This document shows positions 16,428-23,963 of a DNA stretch of 25,843 nucleotides, in pieces (the first letter of the stretch is position 1; each line of letters begins with the position of its first letter). The DNA lies in assembly GCA_036263155.1 (NCBI GenBank), contig DATAHN010000065.1:1-25843 (forward strand), read 5' to 3'. Position numbers and translations under genes: made by a program. The notes beneath the pieces are model-generated. The model was not told the DNA's origin. It saw nothing but the letters and a program-made list of their open reading frames with translations, and searched no databases. The DNA comes from DASUBN01 sp036263155 (GTDB lineage: Bacteria; Pseudomonadota; Gammaproteobacteria; Natronospirales; REEB76).

Positions 16428-17164
16428 AGGATGAAGAACAGGGACGAGTTGTAGAGGAAGTGGGCGAACACCCCCGGCCAGAGCGAGCGATAGCGCACCC
16501 GCAGCAGCACCAGCAGCGCCCCCAGCATCCCCACCACCACGAAGCCGGGCCACCAGTCGATCTTGTCGAACACGTGCAGCAGCATGAACACCGCCGTGGT
16601 GATGACCCCGGCCGGGGACACGCCCCAGCGCCGCGCCACCGCCGCGAACAGCGCGCCGCGGAACAGGAGTTCCTCCACCAGCGGCGCACCGCCCACCGCC
16701 AGCACCAGCACCGTGAAGCGCGGCCAGCCGGGGGCGCTCAGGAGGCGTGACAGGGGACCGGTGAGCCGGTCCGGATCCGGCGGCAGCGCCGCCACCATCA
16801 GCGAGGCGAACAGCATGGCCGCGAGGGCAGCGGCAGCGGCCACCGCATAGGCGTGGTGCTGGCGCGGTGCGCACCAGGCGATGCCCCGCGCGTCGCCCTG
16901 GCGCAGCAGCGGCCGGGCACGGCGGCGTACATAGAAGATCAGCCAGAGCGCCGAGATGATGAAGCCGAACAACGCGGCCCAGGCCAGTACGCCGTCGCCG
17001 GGGTGGGGTCGCACGGCGGGCGGGCCGTGCAACTCCGCGTCCAGCCCGACACCCACACCCCACACCACGTAAGGCAGCGCATTGCCGAGCAGCTGGGCCA
17101 GCACGTATCCCAGCATCAGCCACAGGCCCTGCCAGGGCCCGAACTCCCCCGCCTTGCCCGCCAT
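16424..17164 (-). CDS. CPBP-family intramembrane metalloprotease
   Basis: 246 residues with several membrane helices. The CPBP (CAAX-like, Abi) catalytic motifs are in order: EELLFRG (Glu164, Glu165, Arg169), FMLLH (His197) and HFLYN (His235, Asn239). Bacterial members cleave within membranes, sometimes in bacteriocin immunity, but their substrates are mostly unknown. The ATG at 17162-17164 follows the 17173 gene's stop by 8 bases, so the two are probably co-transcribed. No strong ribosome-binding site is visible. It converges on the PycTM-like gene with a 4-base overlap of stop codons. Confidence 0.85.
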   Translation of the reverse strand: MAGKAGEFGPWQGLWLMLGYVLAQLLGNALPYVVWGVGVGLDAELHGPPAVRPHPGDGVLAWAALFGFIISALWLIFYVRRRARPLLRQGDARGIAWCAPRQHHAYAVAAAAALAAMLFASLMVAALPPDPDRLTGPLSRLLSAPGWPRFTVLVLAVGGAPLVEELLFRGALFAAVARRWGVSPAGVITTAVFMLLHVFDKIDWWPGFVVVGMLGALLVLLRVRYRSLWPGVFAHFLYNSSLFFIL

Positions 17165-17172
17165 CTTCGGGC

Positions 17173-17445
17173 TCAGGCCGGCGGCTTCTTGGTGCCCGGC
17201 AGCACACCCTTGAGCGTGCCGATGACGGCTCCCAGCAGGGCGAGCAACAGGATGGATATACGCAAGGTGGTCAGCAGTGCGGCGTGGTCCGCCACGAACG
17301 CGGTGGCCGCGTCGATGCCCTGCTGCATGTTGGCGCCCGGCGGCACGCTGCGCGAGGCCCACACGCCCACCACGATGGACATGAGCAGCGTCAGCCCGAG
17401 CCAGAACGCGATGAACCAGACGATCCCCACCCCGATGCGTTTCAT
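17173..17445 (-). CDS. small two-helix membrane protein
   Basis: 90 residues. Two predicted membrane helices (about residues 8-30 and 60-80) are joined by a loop of roughly 30 residues, and the tail is basic (GTKKPPA). No family was recognised. GGGGA lies 6 bases before the ATG. It sits 14 bases after the GspE/PilB-like gene and 8 before the CPBP protease gene, so the three look like one transcript, which suggests but does not show a shared role. Confidence 0.7.
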   Translation of the reverse strand: MKRIGVGIVWFIAFWLGLTLLMSIVVGVWASRSVPPGANMQQGIDAATAFVADHAALLTTLRISILLLALLGAVIGTLKGVLPGTKKPPA

Positions 17446-17459
17446 TGTGTTTCCCCGTC

Positions 17460-19277
17460 TCAGGTTGACCGGTCTTGCTGCACGGAGGCCGGCGGCGCCA
17501 CGCGCATCACCTCCTCCACGGTGGTGACGCCCTCCGCCACCTTCTGCGCGCCGCGCAGACGCAGCGGCTTCATTCCCTCGCGGATGGCCGCTTCACGCAG
17601 GCCCTCCATGTCCAGGCGCTCGGTGACGAGCGGCTTGAGCTTGGGCGTGAACTGCAGCATCTCGTACAGGCCGACGCGGCCCTTGTAGCCGGTGTTGCGG
17701 CACTCCAGACAGCCCACCGCCTCGTAGACCTTGCGGGGCTTCTGCACCTTCCAGGGGCTGACCAGCGCTTCCCAGTCCGCGTCCTCGACGGTGCCTTCGC
17801 GCCGGCACTGCGGACAGAGGGTGCGCACCAGGCGCTGGGCGATGACGCCGAGCAGCGTGGACTGGATCAGGAACGGCTGCACGCCGAGGTCCAGCAACCG
17901 GCTCACGGAGGACGGCGCATCGTTGGTGTGCAGGGTGGAGAACACCAGGTGGCCGGTGAGCGCGGCCTGCACCGCCATCTCGGCGGTCTCGGCGTCGCGG
18001 ATCTCGCCGATCATGATGATGTCAGGGTCCTGGCGCAGCAGCGTGCGCACGCCGGCGGCGAAGTTGAGGTCGATGCCTGCGTTCACCTGCATCTGGTTGA
18101 AGGCAGGCTCCACGAGCTCGATGGGATCTTCCACCGTGCACACGTTCACTTCGGGCTTGGCCACCTGCTTGAGCGTGGAATAGAGCGTGGTGGTCTTGCC
18201 GGAGCCGGTGGGGCCGGTCACCAGCACGATGCCGTGGGGGTTCTCTATAAGCGAGTTCCACAGCTTCTCGTCGGTCTCAGTGAAGCCGAGCGCGCGGAAG
18301 TCCTTGAGCAGGACGGTCGGATCGAAGATGCGCATCACCAGTTTCTCGCCGAACGCGGTCGGCATGGTGGAGAGGCGCAGCTCCACCTCCTGGCCGGCAG
18401 GGGTGCGGGTCTTGATGCGGCCGTCCTGCGGCCGGCGCTTCTCGGCGATGTCCATGCGCGCCAGGATCTTGATGCGGCTGGTCACCGGCGTGAGCACCGC
18501 CGCCGGCAGCTGGTACACCTGCTGCAGGACGCCGTCGATGCGGAAGCGGATCACGCCCTGCTCGCGGCGGGGCTCCACGTGGATGTCGCTGGCGCGCTGG
18601 TCGAAGGCGTACTGCAACAGCCAGTCCACGATGCTGACGATGTGGCTGTCGTTGACGTCGAGCTTGCCGCTGCGGCCGAGCTCGACCAGCTGTTCCAGGT
18701 TCTGGATGCCGCCGCCCGCGGGCTGACCCTCGTTCTGCTTCTCGGCGCCCGTCACCGAGCGCGAGATGCCGTAGAACTCCACCAGGTAGCGCGCGATGTC
18801 CTCGGGGTTCGCGATGACGCGCTTGATGCGCTTCTTCTGGACCGCGGCGATCTCCCGCTCCCACTCGTCCTCATAGGGCTCGGCGGTGGCGAACACGATC
18901 TCCTGCTTGGTGACCTCCACCGGCAGCACGTTGAAGCGCGAGGCGTAGGGCAGCGACACCACGCCGGTGATGCGCTGGACGTCCAGCTTCAGGGGATCGA
19001 TGCGCGCGTGCGGCAGGCCCGCGCGGGCCGCCAGCCAGGCTGTGAGGGAATCCACCGTGAGCGGCAGGTTGGGCGGACGCTCGTCGTTCCAGCCGCGCTT
19101 GCCCAGGATCAGCAGTGGGTGCTTGTCCTTGTAAGCGCCGCGCTGATCGAGGCCGCGCAGGAGCTCAGCCTTGTCGGCGCTCACCATGCCGTCCGCCACC
19201 ATCCAGCCCAGCACCTCGGAGAGCGTGAGCTTGTGGGGTGTGACGCGGGTCTCGCGGGCGCTGGACATGCGGGACAT
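17460..19277 (-). CDS. GspE/PilB-family secretion or pilus ATPase (orphan)
   Basis: 605 residues. An N-terminal T2SSE_N-type domain (about residues 80-170) precedes the ATPase core. Walker A GPTGSGKTTT is near residue 354, the Asp box contains TVEDPIE, Walker B is IMIGEIRDAETAEMA, and the His box is TGHLVFSTLHTND. The tetracysteine zinc motif is present as CPQC and CLEC. Such ATPases drive type II secretion or type IV pilus assembly. No pilC, pilD or gsp genes are nearby, so the system it serves cannot be told. The start is ambiguous between ATGs at 19277 and 19268; neither has a clear ribosome-binding site. Confidence 0.9.
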   Translation of the reverse strand: MSRMSSARETRVTPHKLTLSEVLGWMVADGMVSADKAELLRGLDQRGAYKDKHPLLILGKRGWNDERPPNLPLTVDSLTAWLAARAGLPHARIDPLKLDVQRITGVVSLPYASRFNVLPVEVTKQEIVFATAEPYEDEWEREIAAVQKKRIKRVIANPEDIARYLVEFYGISRSVTGAEKQNEGQPAGGGIQNLEQLVELGRSGKLDVNDSHIVSIVDWLLQYAFDQRASDIHVEPRREQGVIRFRIDGVLQQVYQLPAAVLTPVTSRIKILARMDIAEKRRPQDGRIKTRTPAGQEVELRLSTMPTAFGEKLVMRIFDPTVLLKDFRALGFTETDEKLWNSLIENPHGIVLVTGPTGSGKTTTLYSTLKQVAKPEVNVCTVEDPIELVEPAFNQMQVNAGIDLNFAAGVRTLLRQDPDIIMIGEIRDAETAEMAVQAALTGHLVFSTLHTNDAPSSVSRLLDLGVQPFLIQSTLLGVIAQRLVRTLCPQCRREGTVEDADWEALVSPWKVQKPRKVYEAVGCLECRNTGYKGRVGLYEMLQFTPKLKPLVTERLDMEGLREAAIREGMKPLRLRGAQKVAEGVTTVEEVMRVAPPASVQQDRST

Positions 19278-19305
19278 ATTAGCAGTGGCGTACTGCCCGC
19301 CGCGC

Positions 19306-19351
19306 TATTCCTGGAAAAGCCTGTTTATTCCGCGTTATTCACGCGAGATTC
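19306..19351. promoter_or_regulatory. helically phased TATTC-type repeats between the divergent XRE and GspE-like genes
   Basis: TATTCC at 19306 and 19326, TATTCA at 19336 and AGATTC at 19346 fall in register at 20, 10 and 10 bp. A palindrome CGCGAG/CTCGCG (19342-19347 with 19356-19361) overlaps the end, and one more TATTCC lies at 19369. Phasing on one face of the helix is typical of operator arrays. Binding by the adjacent XRE protein is inferred. Confidence 0.4.
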
Positions 19352-19426
19352 ATGGCTCGCGGCCTTCCTATTCCCCATTCCCTGCACCAGACTCCTTGGC
19401 ATCCGAGCACACCTGAGGTCATGCCC

Positions 19427-20020
19427 ATGCCCTTCCACGAGAACCTGCGCACCCTGCGCCTGGCCCGCGGCCTGACGCAACCGACCCTGGCCGAGAAGGC
19501 CGGCATCGAGCAGTCCTATCTCTCCAAGCTGGAGAACGGCCGCTCCAAACCTTCCGAGGACGTGCTGGGGCGCCTGGCCCAGGCGCTGGAAGTGAAGCCG
19601 GAGGCCCTCGCCAACGGCGATGAGACGGAGGACCGCACCCGTCGCTGGCAGCGTGCCGCCTTAGCGGCGGCCGCAGTGCTCGCGCTCGGCCTCGCATTCC
19701 TGCTGGGCCGTGCCACCGCCGTCTATCCCCTGAGTTTCGGCCAGGTGATCCGCGGCGCCGACGCCAGCGCCGACCTCACCCTGCAGCTGCGCAAGCTGGC
19801 GCCGGACGGCCTGGAGATCACCATGCTCAGCCGAAACGGCCCCGCGGGTGAGCGCATCTTCATGAGGGGCGATGCGGACGACATGGGCAAGCTGGACGAC
19901 TACATGGCGACGGTGCGCAAGCGCTACGGCGGCAGCTTCCTGAACATCGAGGTGGGGCAGCGCGTGCCGGGCCGGCTCCAGGACTTCAGCCTGGAATACC
20001 AGCTGGGCAACGCCCGTTGA
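19427..20020 (+). CDS. membrane-anchored XRE-family regulator
   Basis: 197 residues. The N-terminal helix-turn-helix (about residues 6-60) includes RLARGLTQPTLAEKAGI and SYLSKLENGRSKPSEDVLGR. A basic stretch (RTRRWQR) leads into one transmembrane helix (about 77-95), and the remaining 100 residues lie outside the cytoplasm with no family recognised. The architecture suggests a one-component sensor that reads an envelope signal and binds DNA, but neither ligand nor target is known. I chose the ATG at 19427 because GAGG is 8 bases upstream; ATG 19421 is too close to it. It converges on the NHL gene, whose stop follows immediately. Confidence 0.85.
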   Translation: MPFHENLRTLRLARGLTQPTLAEKAGIEQSYLSKLENGRSKPSEDVLGRLAQALEVKPEALANGDETEDRTRRWQRAALAAAAVLALGLAFLLGRATAVYPLSFGQVIRGADASADLTLQLRKLAPDGLEITMLSRNGPAGERIFMRGDADDMGKLDDYMATVRKRYGGSFLNIEVGQRVPGRLQDFSLEYQLGNAR

Positions 20021-21625
20021 CTAGAGCTTCTTGTCGGGATCGCTGAGCGCCAGCGGTGCCGCTTTCCCGGTCTTGATGTCCACGGTGACGATGCGGCCGT
20101 GGTTGGTGTCGGCCACGTAGAGCGTATCGCCGGCGAAGCTCAGGCCGCCCGGCTCGTCCAGCACGCCCTCTCCTACCAACGTGACCACGGAACGGTTGGC
20201 AGGATCGAGCACCTTGATCTTGCTGTTGTAGGTGTCGGCCACGTAGATGCGGTCGGCATGCCAGGCGACGCCGAGGTCATGCTGCAGGCGCACGGCGTCG
20301 CCGGTACCGTCTTCGTCACCGAAGGTGAAGAGGCCGCGGCCCACCAGGGTCTTCACCCGGGCGAAGTGGCCGTCGAAGTCGGCCGCGCGCACGGCGCTTG
20401 CCTCCGGGTCCGCCACGTAGAGCTTCGCGCCGTCGGTGGCGAGGCCGCTCGGCTGGGCGAAGCTCGCCTGCGTCAGTTCGCCGTCATCGATGCCCTCGCG
20501 GCCGGAACCCGCGAAGTGGCGGATACGCTGTTCCTTGGGATCGTAGGTCCAGAGCTGGTGCTGGCCCGCCATGGCGATGTACACCAGGCCATCGTGCGCC
20601 AGGAGGTCCCACGGGGTGTTGAGCTCGGCCTTGGCCGCCGGCTGGTCGCCGTCGGTCATGTAGGTCTGCTTGCCGTCCCCCGCCACGGTGCTCACCGCGC
20701 CGGTCTTGAGGTCGATGCGGCGCAGCGCGCTATTGTCTGTGTCCGCGACGTAGAGCGTGTCCGGATCCGCGAGCGTGAGGCCCTGGGGATAGTTGAACTC
20801 GGCGACCTTGGCATTGCCGTCTTTCAGGCCGGGCTTGCCGTCGCCGTACACGGCGGTCACCTTGCCTTCGAGCGTCGTCACCACCACCCGGTCATGGTTG
20901 GAGTCGGCGATGAAGAGCCGTCCGCCCTTGGCGTCCGCCAGCACCTTGCCGGGGTAGAGCAACTGGCTGTCCGGCATCTTCTCCCTGAGGCCCGCGAACC
21001 AGAGCGGCTTGGTGTCGAGCTGCTTCTTCGCGGCGAACTCCTTGGTCAGCGTGCCGATGACCTTGTCCAGGAGCGCGTACTGTCCCTCGCCCGAGGTCTG
21101 CCCCACCACCTTGCCGGCGGGATCGATCACCACCAGCGTGGGCCAGCCTTCGGCACCATAGGCTTCCCAGACCTGCATGGCGTGGTCGTTCACCACCGGG
21201 TGCGCGAGCCCGTAGCGGCGCACCACCGCGGCGATGTGCTCGGTCTTGCCCTCGGTCTCGAACTTGGCGGAATGCACGCCGATGATGACCAGGCTGTTTC
21301 CGTACTTCTCCTCGAGCTTCTTGAGGTCGGGGATGATGTGGAAGCAGTTGATGCAGCCGTAGGTCCAGAAGTCCAGCAGCACCACCTTGCCCTTGAGCTG
21401 GCTGATGCTCACCGGCTTGCCGCCGGTGTTGATCCAGTCGAGGCCCGCGGGGAATTCCGGAGCCGCCTGGCTGCCCAGGTACTCGTCGGGCATGCCCGCG
21501 GCGGCGGCCACCAGCGGCAGCGGCGAGGGCCCGCCCCAGCGCAGCACGGCCAGGATGCCGCCGGCGGCCAGCAGCAGGGCGATGAGGTAGGCGGTATGTC
21601 TCATGGTGCGAAGGAGTGCGCGCAA
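20021..21625 (-). CDS. thioredoxin-like / NHL-repeat protein (NHLRC2-like), exported or membrane-anchored
   Basis: 534 residues from the TTG at 21623-21625, which has AGGA about 8 bases upstream; the ATG at 21602-21604 is an alternative start. A hydrophobic segment (about residues 12-28) is a signal anchor or signal peptide. A thioredoxin fold follows (LLDFWTYGCINCFHIIPDL, CxxC at about 91-94, and EGWPTLVVIDPAGKVVG). The C-terminal 300 residues hold about six NHL-type beta-propeller blades, several marked by LYVADT. The layout matches NHLRC2-type proteins, suggesting periplasmic redox or scaffold work, with no known partner. It lies 54 bases downstream of the DDAH gene on the same strand. Confidence 0.9.
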   Translation of the reverse strand: MRALLRTMRHTAYLIALLLAAGGILAVLRWGGPSPLPLVAAAAGMPDEYLGSQAAPEFPAGLDWINTGGKPVSISQLKGKVVLLDFWTYGCINCFHIIPDLKKLEEKYGNSLVIIGVHSAKFETEGKTEHIAAVVRRYGLAHPVVNDHAMQVWEAYGAEGWPTLVVIDPAGKVVGQTSGEGQYALLDKVIGTLTKEFAAKKQLDTKPLWFAGLREKMPDSQLLYPGKVLADAKGGRLFIADSNHDRVVVTTLEGKVTAVYGDGKPGLKDGNAKVAEFNYPQGLTLADPDTLYVADTDNSALRRIDLKTGAVSTVAGDGKQTYMTDGDQPAAKAELNTPWDLLAHDGLVYIAMAGQHQLWTYDPKEQRIRHFAGSGREGIDDGELTQASFAQPSGLATDGAKLYVADPEASAVRAADFDGHFARVKTLVGRGLFTFGDEDGTGDAVRLQHDLGVAWHADRIYVADTYNSKIKVLDPANRSVVTLVGEGVLDEPGGLSFAGDTLYVADTNHGRIVTVDIKTGKAAPLALSDPDKKL

Positions 21626-21679
21626 GGGTCGGTTCCTGTCCCGGTCATGTGATCCAAGACCCGCCGGGCGGCAGGCTTA

Positions 21680-22450
21680 TTACGGGTTGCCGCCGAACAG
21701 GATGCTGCAGCAGGTGACGCCGCCCTCGGCCTTCTCGGTCTCCGACATGTCCACGAGATGCAGCTTCAGGCCCGCCCGCTCCAGCCTGGCGCGGGTTCGG
21801 GGGAAGGAGGCGGGATAGATGAGCTCCCGCCCCACCCTGACCGCGTTCGCGGCGGGCGGCTCGGCGGGATCGCATTCGATGAAGTCGAGGCCCGGAAACG
21901 CGGCTTTGTCCACGAACGCGGGGTTGATGAGCAGCGTCTTCTCCGCCACCCGGGTGGCGGCGGTCTTGAGGTGCAGGCAGCCCTGCACCTCGACGCCCTT
22001 CACCTCGTAGCCATGGGGCTTCAAGTGCGCGCGCAGCTGCTCGCTGCCGGCGTGGTTGCTGCGGGCGGTGAGGCCCACGTAGAGCGTGCGGCCCACCTGC
22101 AACACGTCGCCGCCGTCCAGGGTGCCGGGCGCCTCGATGTAGGCCAGTGGCTTGTGGCGCGCCAGCACGGAAGCGGTGGAGTCCACCTCGGCGCGCCGCG
22201 ACTCGGCGCCGGGACGTGTGATGACGGCAAGCTCGTCCACCACCACCGCCGTGTCCTCCACGAACACCGCGTCCGCGTTGTCAGGGAGGGATGGCAGGGT
22301 CTCCACGCGGCAGCCGAGACGGGACAGGGTCTCGACGTAGGTGCGGTGCTGGCGCCGGGCCAGTTCCAGGTCGATGGTCGTGCGCTCCTGGAAGCTGAGC
22401 TCGCAGCGCTCCAGGGCCGGGCTGACGTCGCGGACGAGGGCGGTGAGCAA
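21680..22450 (-). CDS. dimethylarginine dimethylaminohydrolase (DDAH)
   Basis: 256 residues, against 254 for the Pseudomonas aeruginosa enzyme. It hydrolyses asymmetric dimethylarginine and monomethylarginine to citrulline plus dimethylamine or methylamine. Catalytic candidates are His160 (GCLHLKTA) and Cys247 (GGVTCCSILF), at spacing like that of the known pair 162/249. The substrate-binding acidic pair is FVEDTAVV (Glu65-Asp66), and LDGGDVLQVG is present. The start is a TTG at 22448-22450 with AAGG about 8 bases before it; no in-frame ATG lies nearby. It is divergent from an AdiC-like transporter gene, which supports a role in arginine-derivative uptake or export. Confidence 0.88.
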   Translation of the reverse strand: MLTALVRDVSPALERCELSFQERTTIDLELARRQHRTYVETLSRLGCRVETLPSLPDNADAVFVEDTAVVVDELAVITRPGAESRRAEVDSTASVLARHKPLAYIEAPGTLDGGDVLQVGRTLYVGLTARSNHAGSEQLRAHLKPHGYEVKGVEVQGCLHLKTAATRVAEKTLLINPAFVDKAAFPGLDFIECDPAEPPAANAVRVGRELIYPASFPRTRARLERAGLKLHLVDMSETEKAEGGVTCCSILFGGNP

Positions 22451-22486
22451 GATTTGGGCCTTGGGGGAGTGAATTAATGTCCCGGA

Positions 22487-22515
22487 ACTATGTCTTTTTT
22501 AGTAGCATCAGGCAA
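22487..22515 (-). promoter_or_regulatory. candidate promoter for the DDAH gene
   Basis: On the minus strand TTGCCT (22510-22515) and CATAGT (22487-22492) are separated by 17 bp, 4 of 6 matches each. It lies 37 bases upstream of the TTG start. The rightward gene has only an AT-rich TATATATAG run (22537-22545) without a clear -35. Confidence 0.45.
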
Positions 22516-22565
22516 ACGGCGCGCCGGGCGCGCTCATATATATAGACCGTCTCCAGGGGAACCAC

Positions 22566-23903
22566 ATGAAAGCGGCAACGAACACGGCGGACCGTCGCAG
22601 CCTCGGCCTCGCCACCACTACTTCCATCGTGCTCGGCAACATGGTCGGCTCGGGCGTGTTCCTGCTGCCCGCCTCCATGGCCGCCTATGGCGCCTACAGT
22701 CTCTTGGGCTGGAGCGTGAGCACCGTGGGCGCGTTGCTGCTGGCCTGGGTGTTCGCGAACCTCTCGCGCCGTCTGCCCAAGGCCGGCGGACCCTATGCTT
22801 ATCCCCGCGAGGCCTTCGGCGACTTCGCCGGCTTCCAGATCGCCTGGATCTACTGGCTCAGCATCGTGGCCACCAACGCCGCCATCGCCGTGGCCTTCGC
22901 AAGCTACCTCGTCATCTTCGTGCCTGGGCTGAAGGATCCGCTGTACGGCACCCTCGCCGCCCTGGCTGCGAGCTGGCTGCTCACGGGCATCAACATCCTG
23001 GGCGTGAAGGCGGCGGGTCGCCTGCAGCTCATCACCGTGATCCTCAAGCTCACGCCGCTGGTGGTGCTGGCGGTGTTCGGCCTCAGCCACTTCAGCGGCG
23101 CCACCTTCAACTCCGGCCACACCACCGAGGGCCCGCTGTCGGCCATCAACAGCACCGCCGCGCTCGCCATGTGGGCCTTCCTGGGCCTGGAATGCGCCAC
23201 CGTGCCGGCGGACCACGTGAAGGACCCGGAGAAGACCATCCCGCGCGCTACCCTGCTCGGCACGGTCATCGCCGGCGCGTTCTACATCGTCTGCACCTCG
23301 GTGGTGATGGGCATCATCCCCGCCGACGTGCTGGCCAAGTCCAACGCGCCCTTCGCCGACGCGGCGCAGCTCTTGTGGGGCGACTGGGCCGGCAAGCTCA
23401 TCGCAGCTGCCGCGCTCATCTCCTGCTTCGGTGCCCTGAACGGCTGGATCCTGATGCAGGGCCAGCTTCCCCAGGCGGTGGCCAACAACGGCCTCTTCCC
23501 CAAGGCGCTGGCGAAGGAATCGAAGTTCGGCACGCCGGTCACCGCGCTGGTCGTCTCCAGCGTCATCGCCAGCGGCTTGCTGCTCATGAGCTACTTCGGC
23601 AGCACCCTGAACGGCGGCCTGGGCCAGGCGCTGGTGCAGATGTTCAACATCCTGATCCTCATCACCACCTTCTTCACGCTGGTGCCCTACATGCTCTGCG
23701 CCCTGGCGGACGTGGTGCTCAGCCGCCGCGACAAGCGCGCGCCCAACGTGCGCATGCGCGACGTGGTGATCGCCTCCGGCGCCTTCGTGTTCGGCATATG
23801 GGCCTGCTATGGCACCGGCAAGGACTCGCTGTTCTATGGCACGCTCATGCTGCTGGCCGGCCTGCCCATCTACGTGTGGCAGACCCGCACCGCCAAGGCC
23901 TGA
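22566..23903 (+). CDS. APC-superfamily amino-acid transporter, AdiC-like (arginine/agmatine type)
   Basis: 445 residues, the same length as E. coli AdiC, with twelve hydrophobic segments. Substrate-site features of AdiC are in register: the GSG kink in GNMVGSGVFLLP (helix 1), Trp203 in WAFLGLECATV (AdiC Trp202) with the gating glutamate at 209 (AdiC 208), and Trp294 in GALNGWILMQGQ (AdiC Trp293). This argues for a guanidino or cationic amino-acid substrate, possibly exchange, though PotE- or CadB-like specificity is not excluded. GGGG lies 6 to 9 bases before the ATG. It is divergent from DDAH, and a strong bidirectional terminator follows. Confidence 0.85.
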   Translation: MKAATNTADRRSLGLATTTSIVLGNMVGSGVFLLPASMAAYGAYSLLGWSVSTVGALLLAWVFANLSRRLPKAGGPYAYPREAFGDFAGFQIAWIYWLSIVATNAAIAVAFASYLVIFVPGLKDPLYGTLAALAASWLLTGINILGVKAAGRLQLITVILKLTPLVVLAVFGLSHFSGATFNSGHTTEGPLSAINSTAALAMWAFLGLECATVPADHVKDPEKTIPRATLLGTVIAGAFYIVCTSVVMGIIPADVLAKSNAPFADAAQLLWGDWAGKLIAAAALISCFGALNGWILMQGQLPQAVANNGLFPKALAKESKFGTPVTALVVSSVIASGLLLMSYFGSTLNGGLGQALVQMFNILILITTFFTLVPYMLCALADVVLSRRDKRAPNVRMRDVVIASGAFVFGIWACYGTGKDSLFYGTLMLLAGLPIYVWQTRTAKA

Positions 23904-23910
23904 TCCGCTT

Positions 23911-23952
23911 AAAAGAAAAGGCGCCGGCCTCGCGGCCGGCGCCTTCTTTTTT
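23911..23952. terminator. bidirectional intrinsic terminator between convergent genes
   Basis: A perfect 12-bp GC-rich stem (AAGGCGCCGGCC with GGCCGGCGCCTT, loop TCGC) is flanked by an A-run on the left and CTTTTTT on the right, so it can stop transcription from the transporter gene on the plus strand and the Rieske gene on the minus strand. Confidence 0.9.
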
Positions 23953-23963
23953 GCGTCCGGGGC

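Noticed and set aside
15873..17164. A complete Pycsar or CBASS defence system
   Set aside because: No cyclase or nucleotidyltransferase gene is present; only a PycTM-like protein and a CPBP protease are seen.
17475..19475. Long plus-strand open frame opposite the GspE/PilB-like gene
   Set aside because: Antisense to a gene with all its catalytic motifs; the peptide resembles no family.
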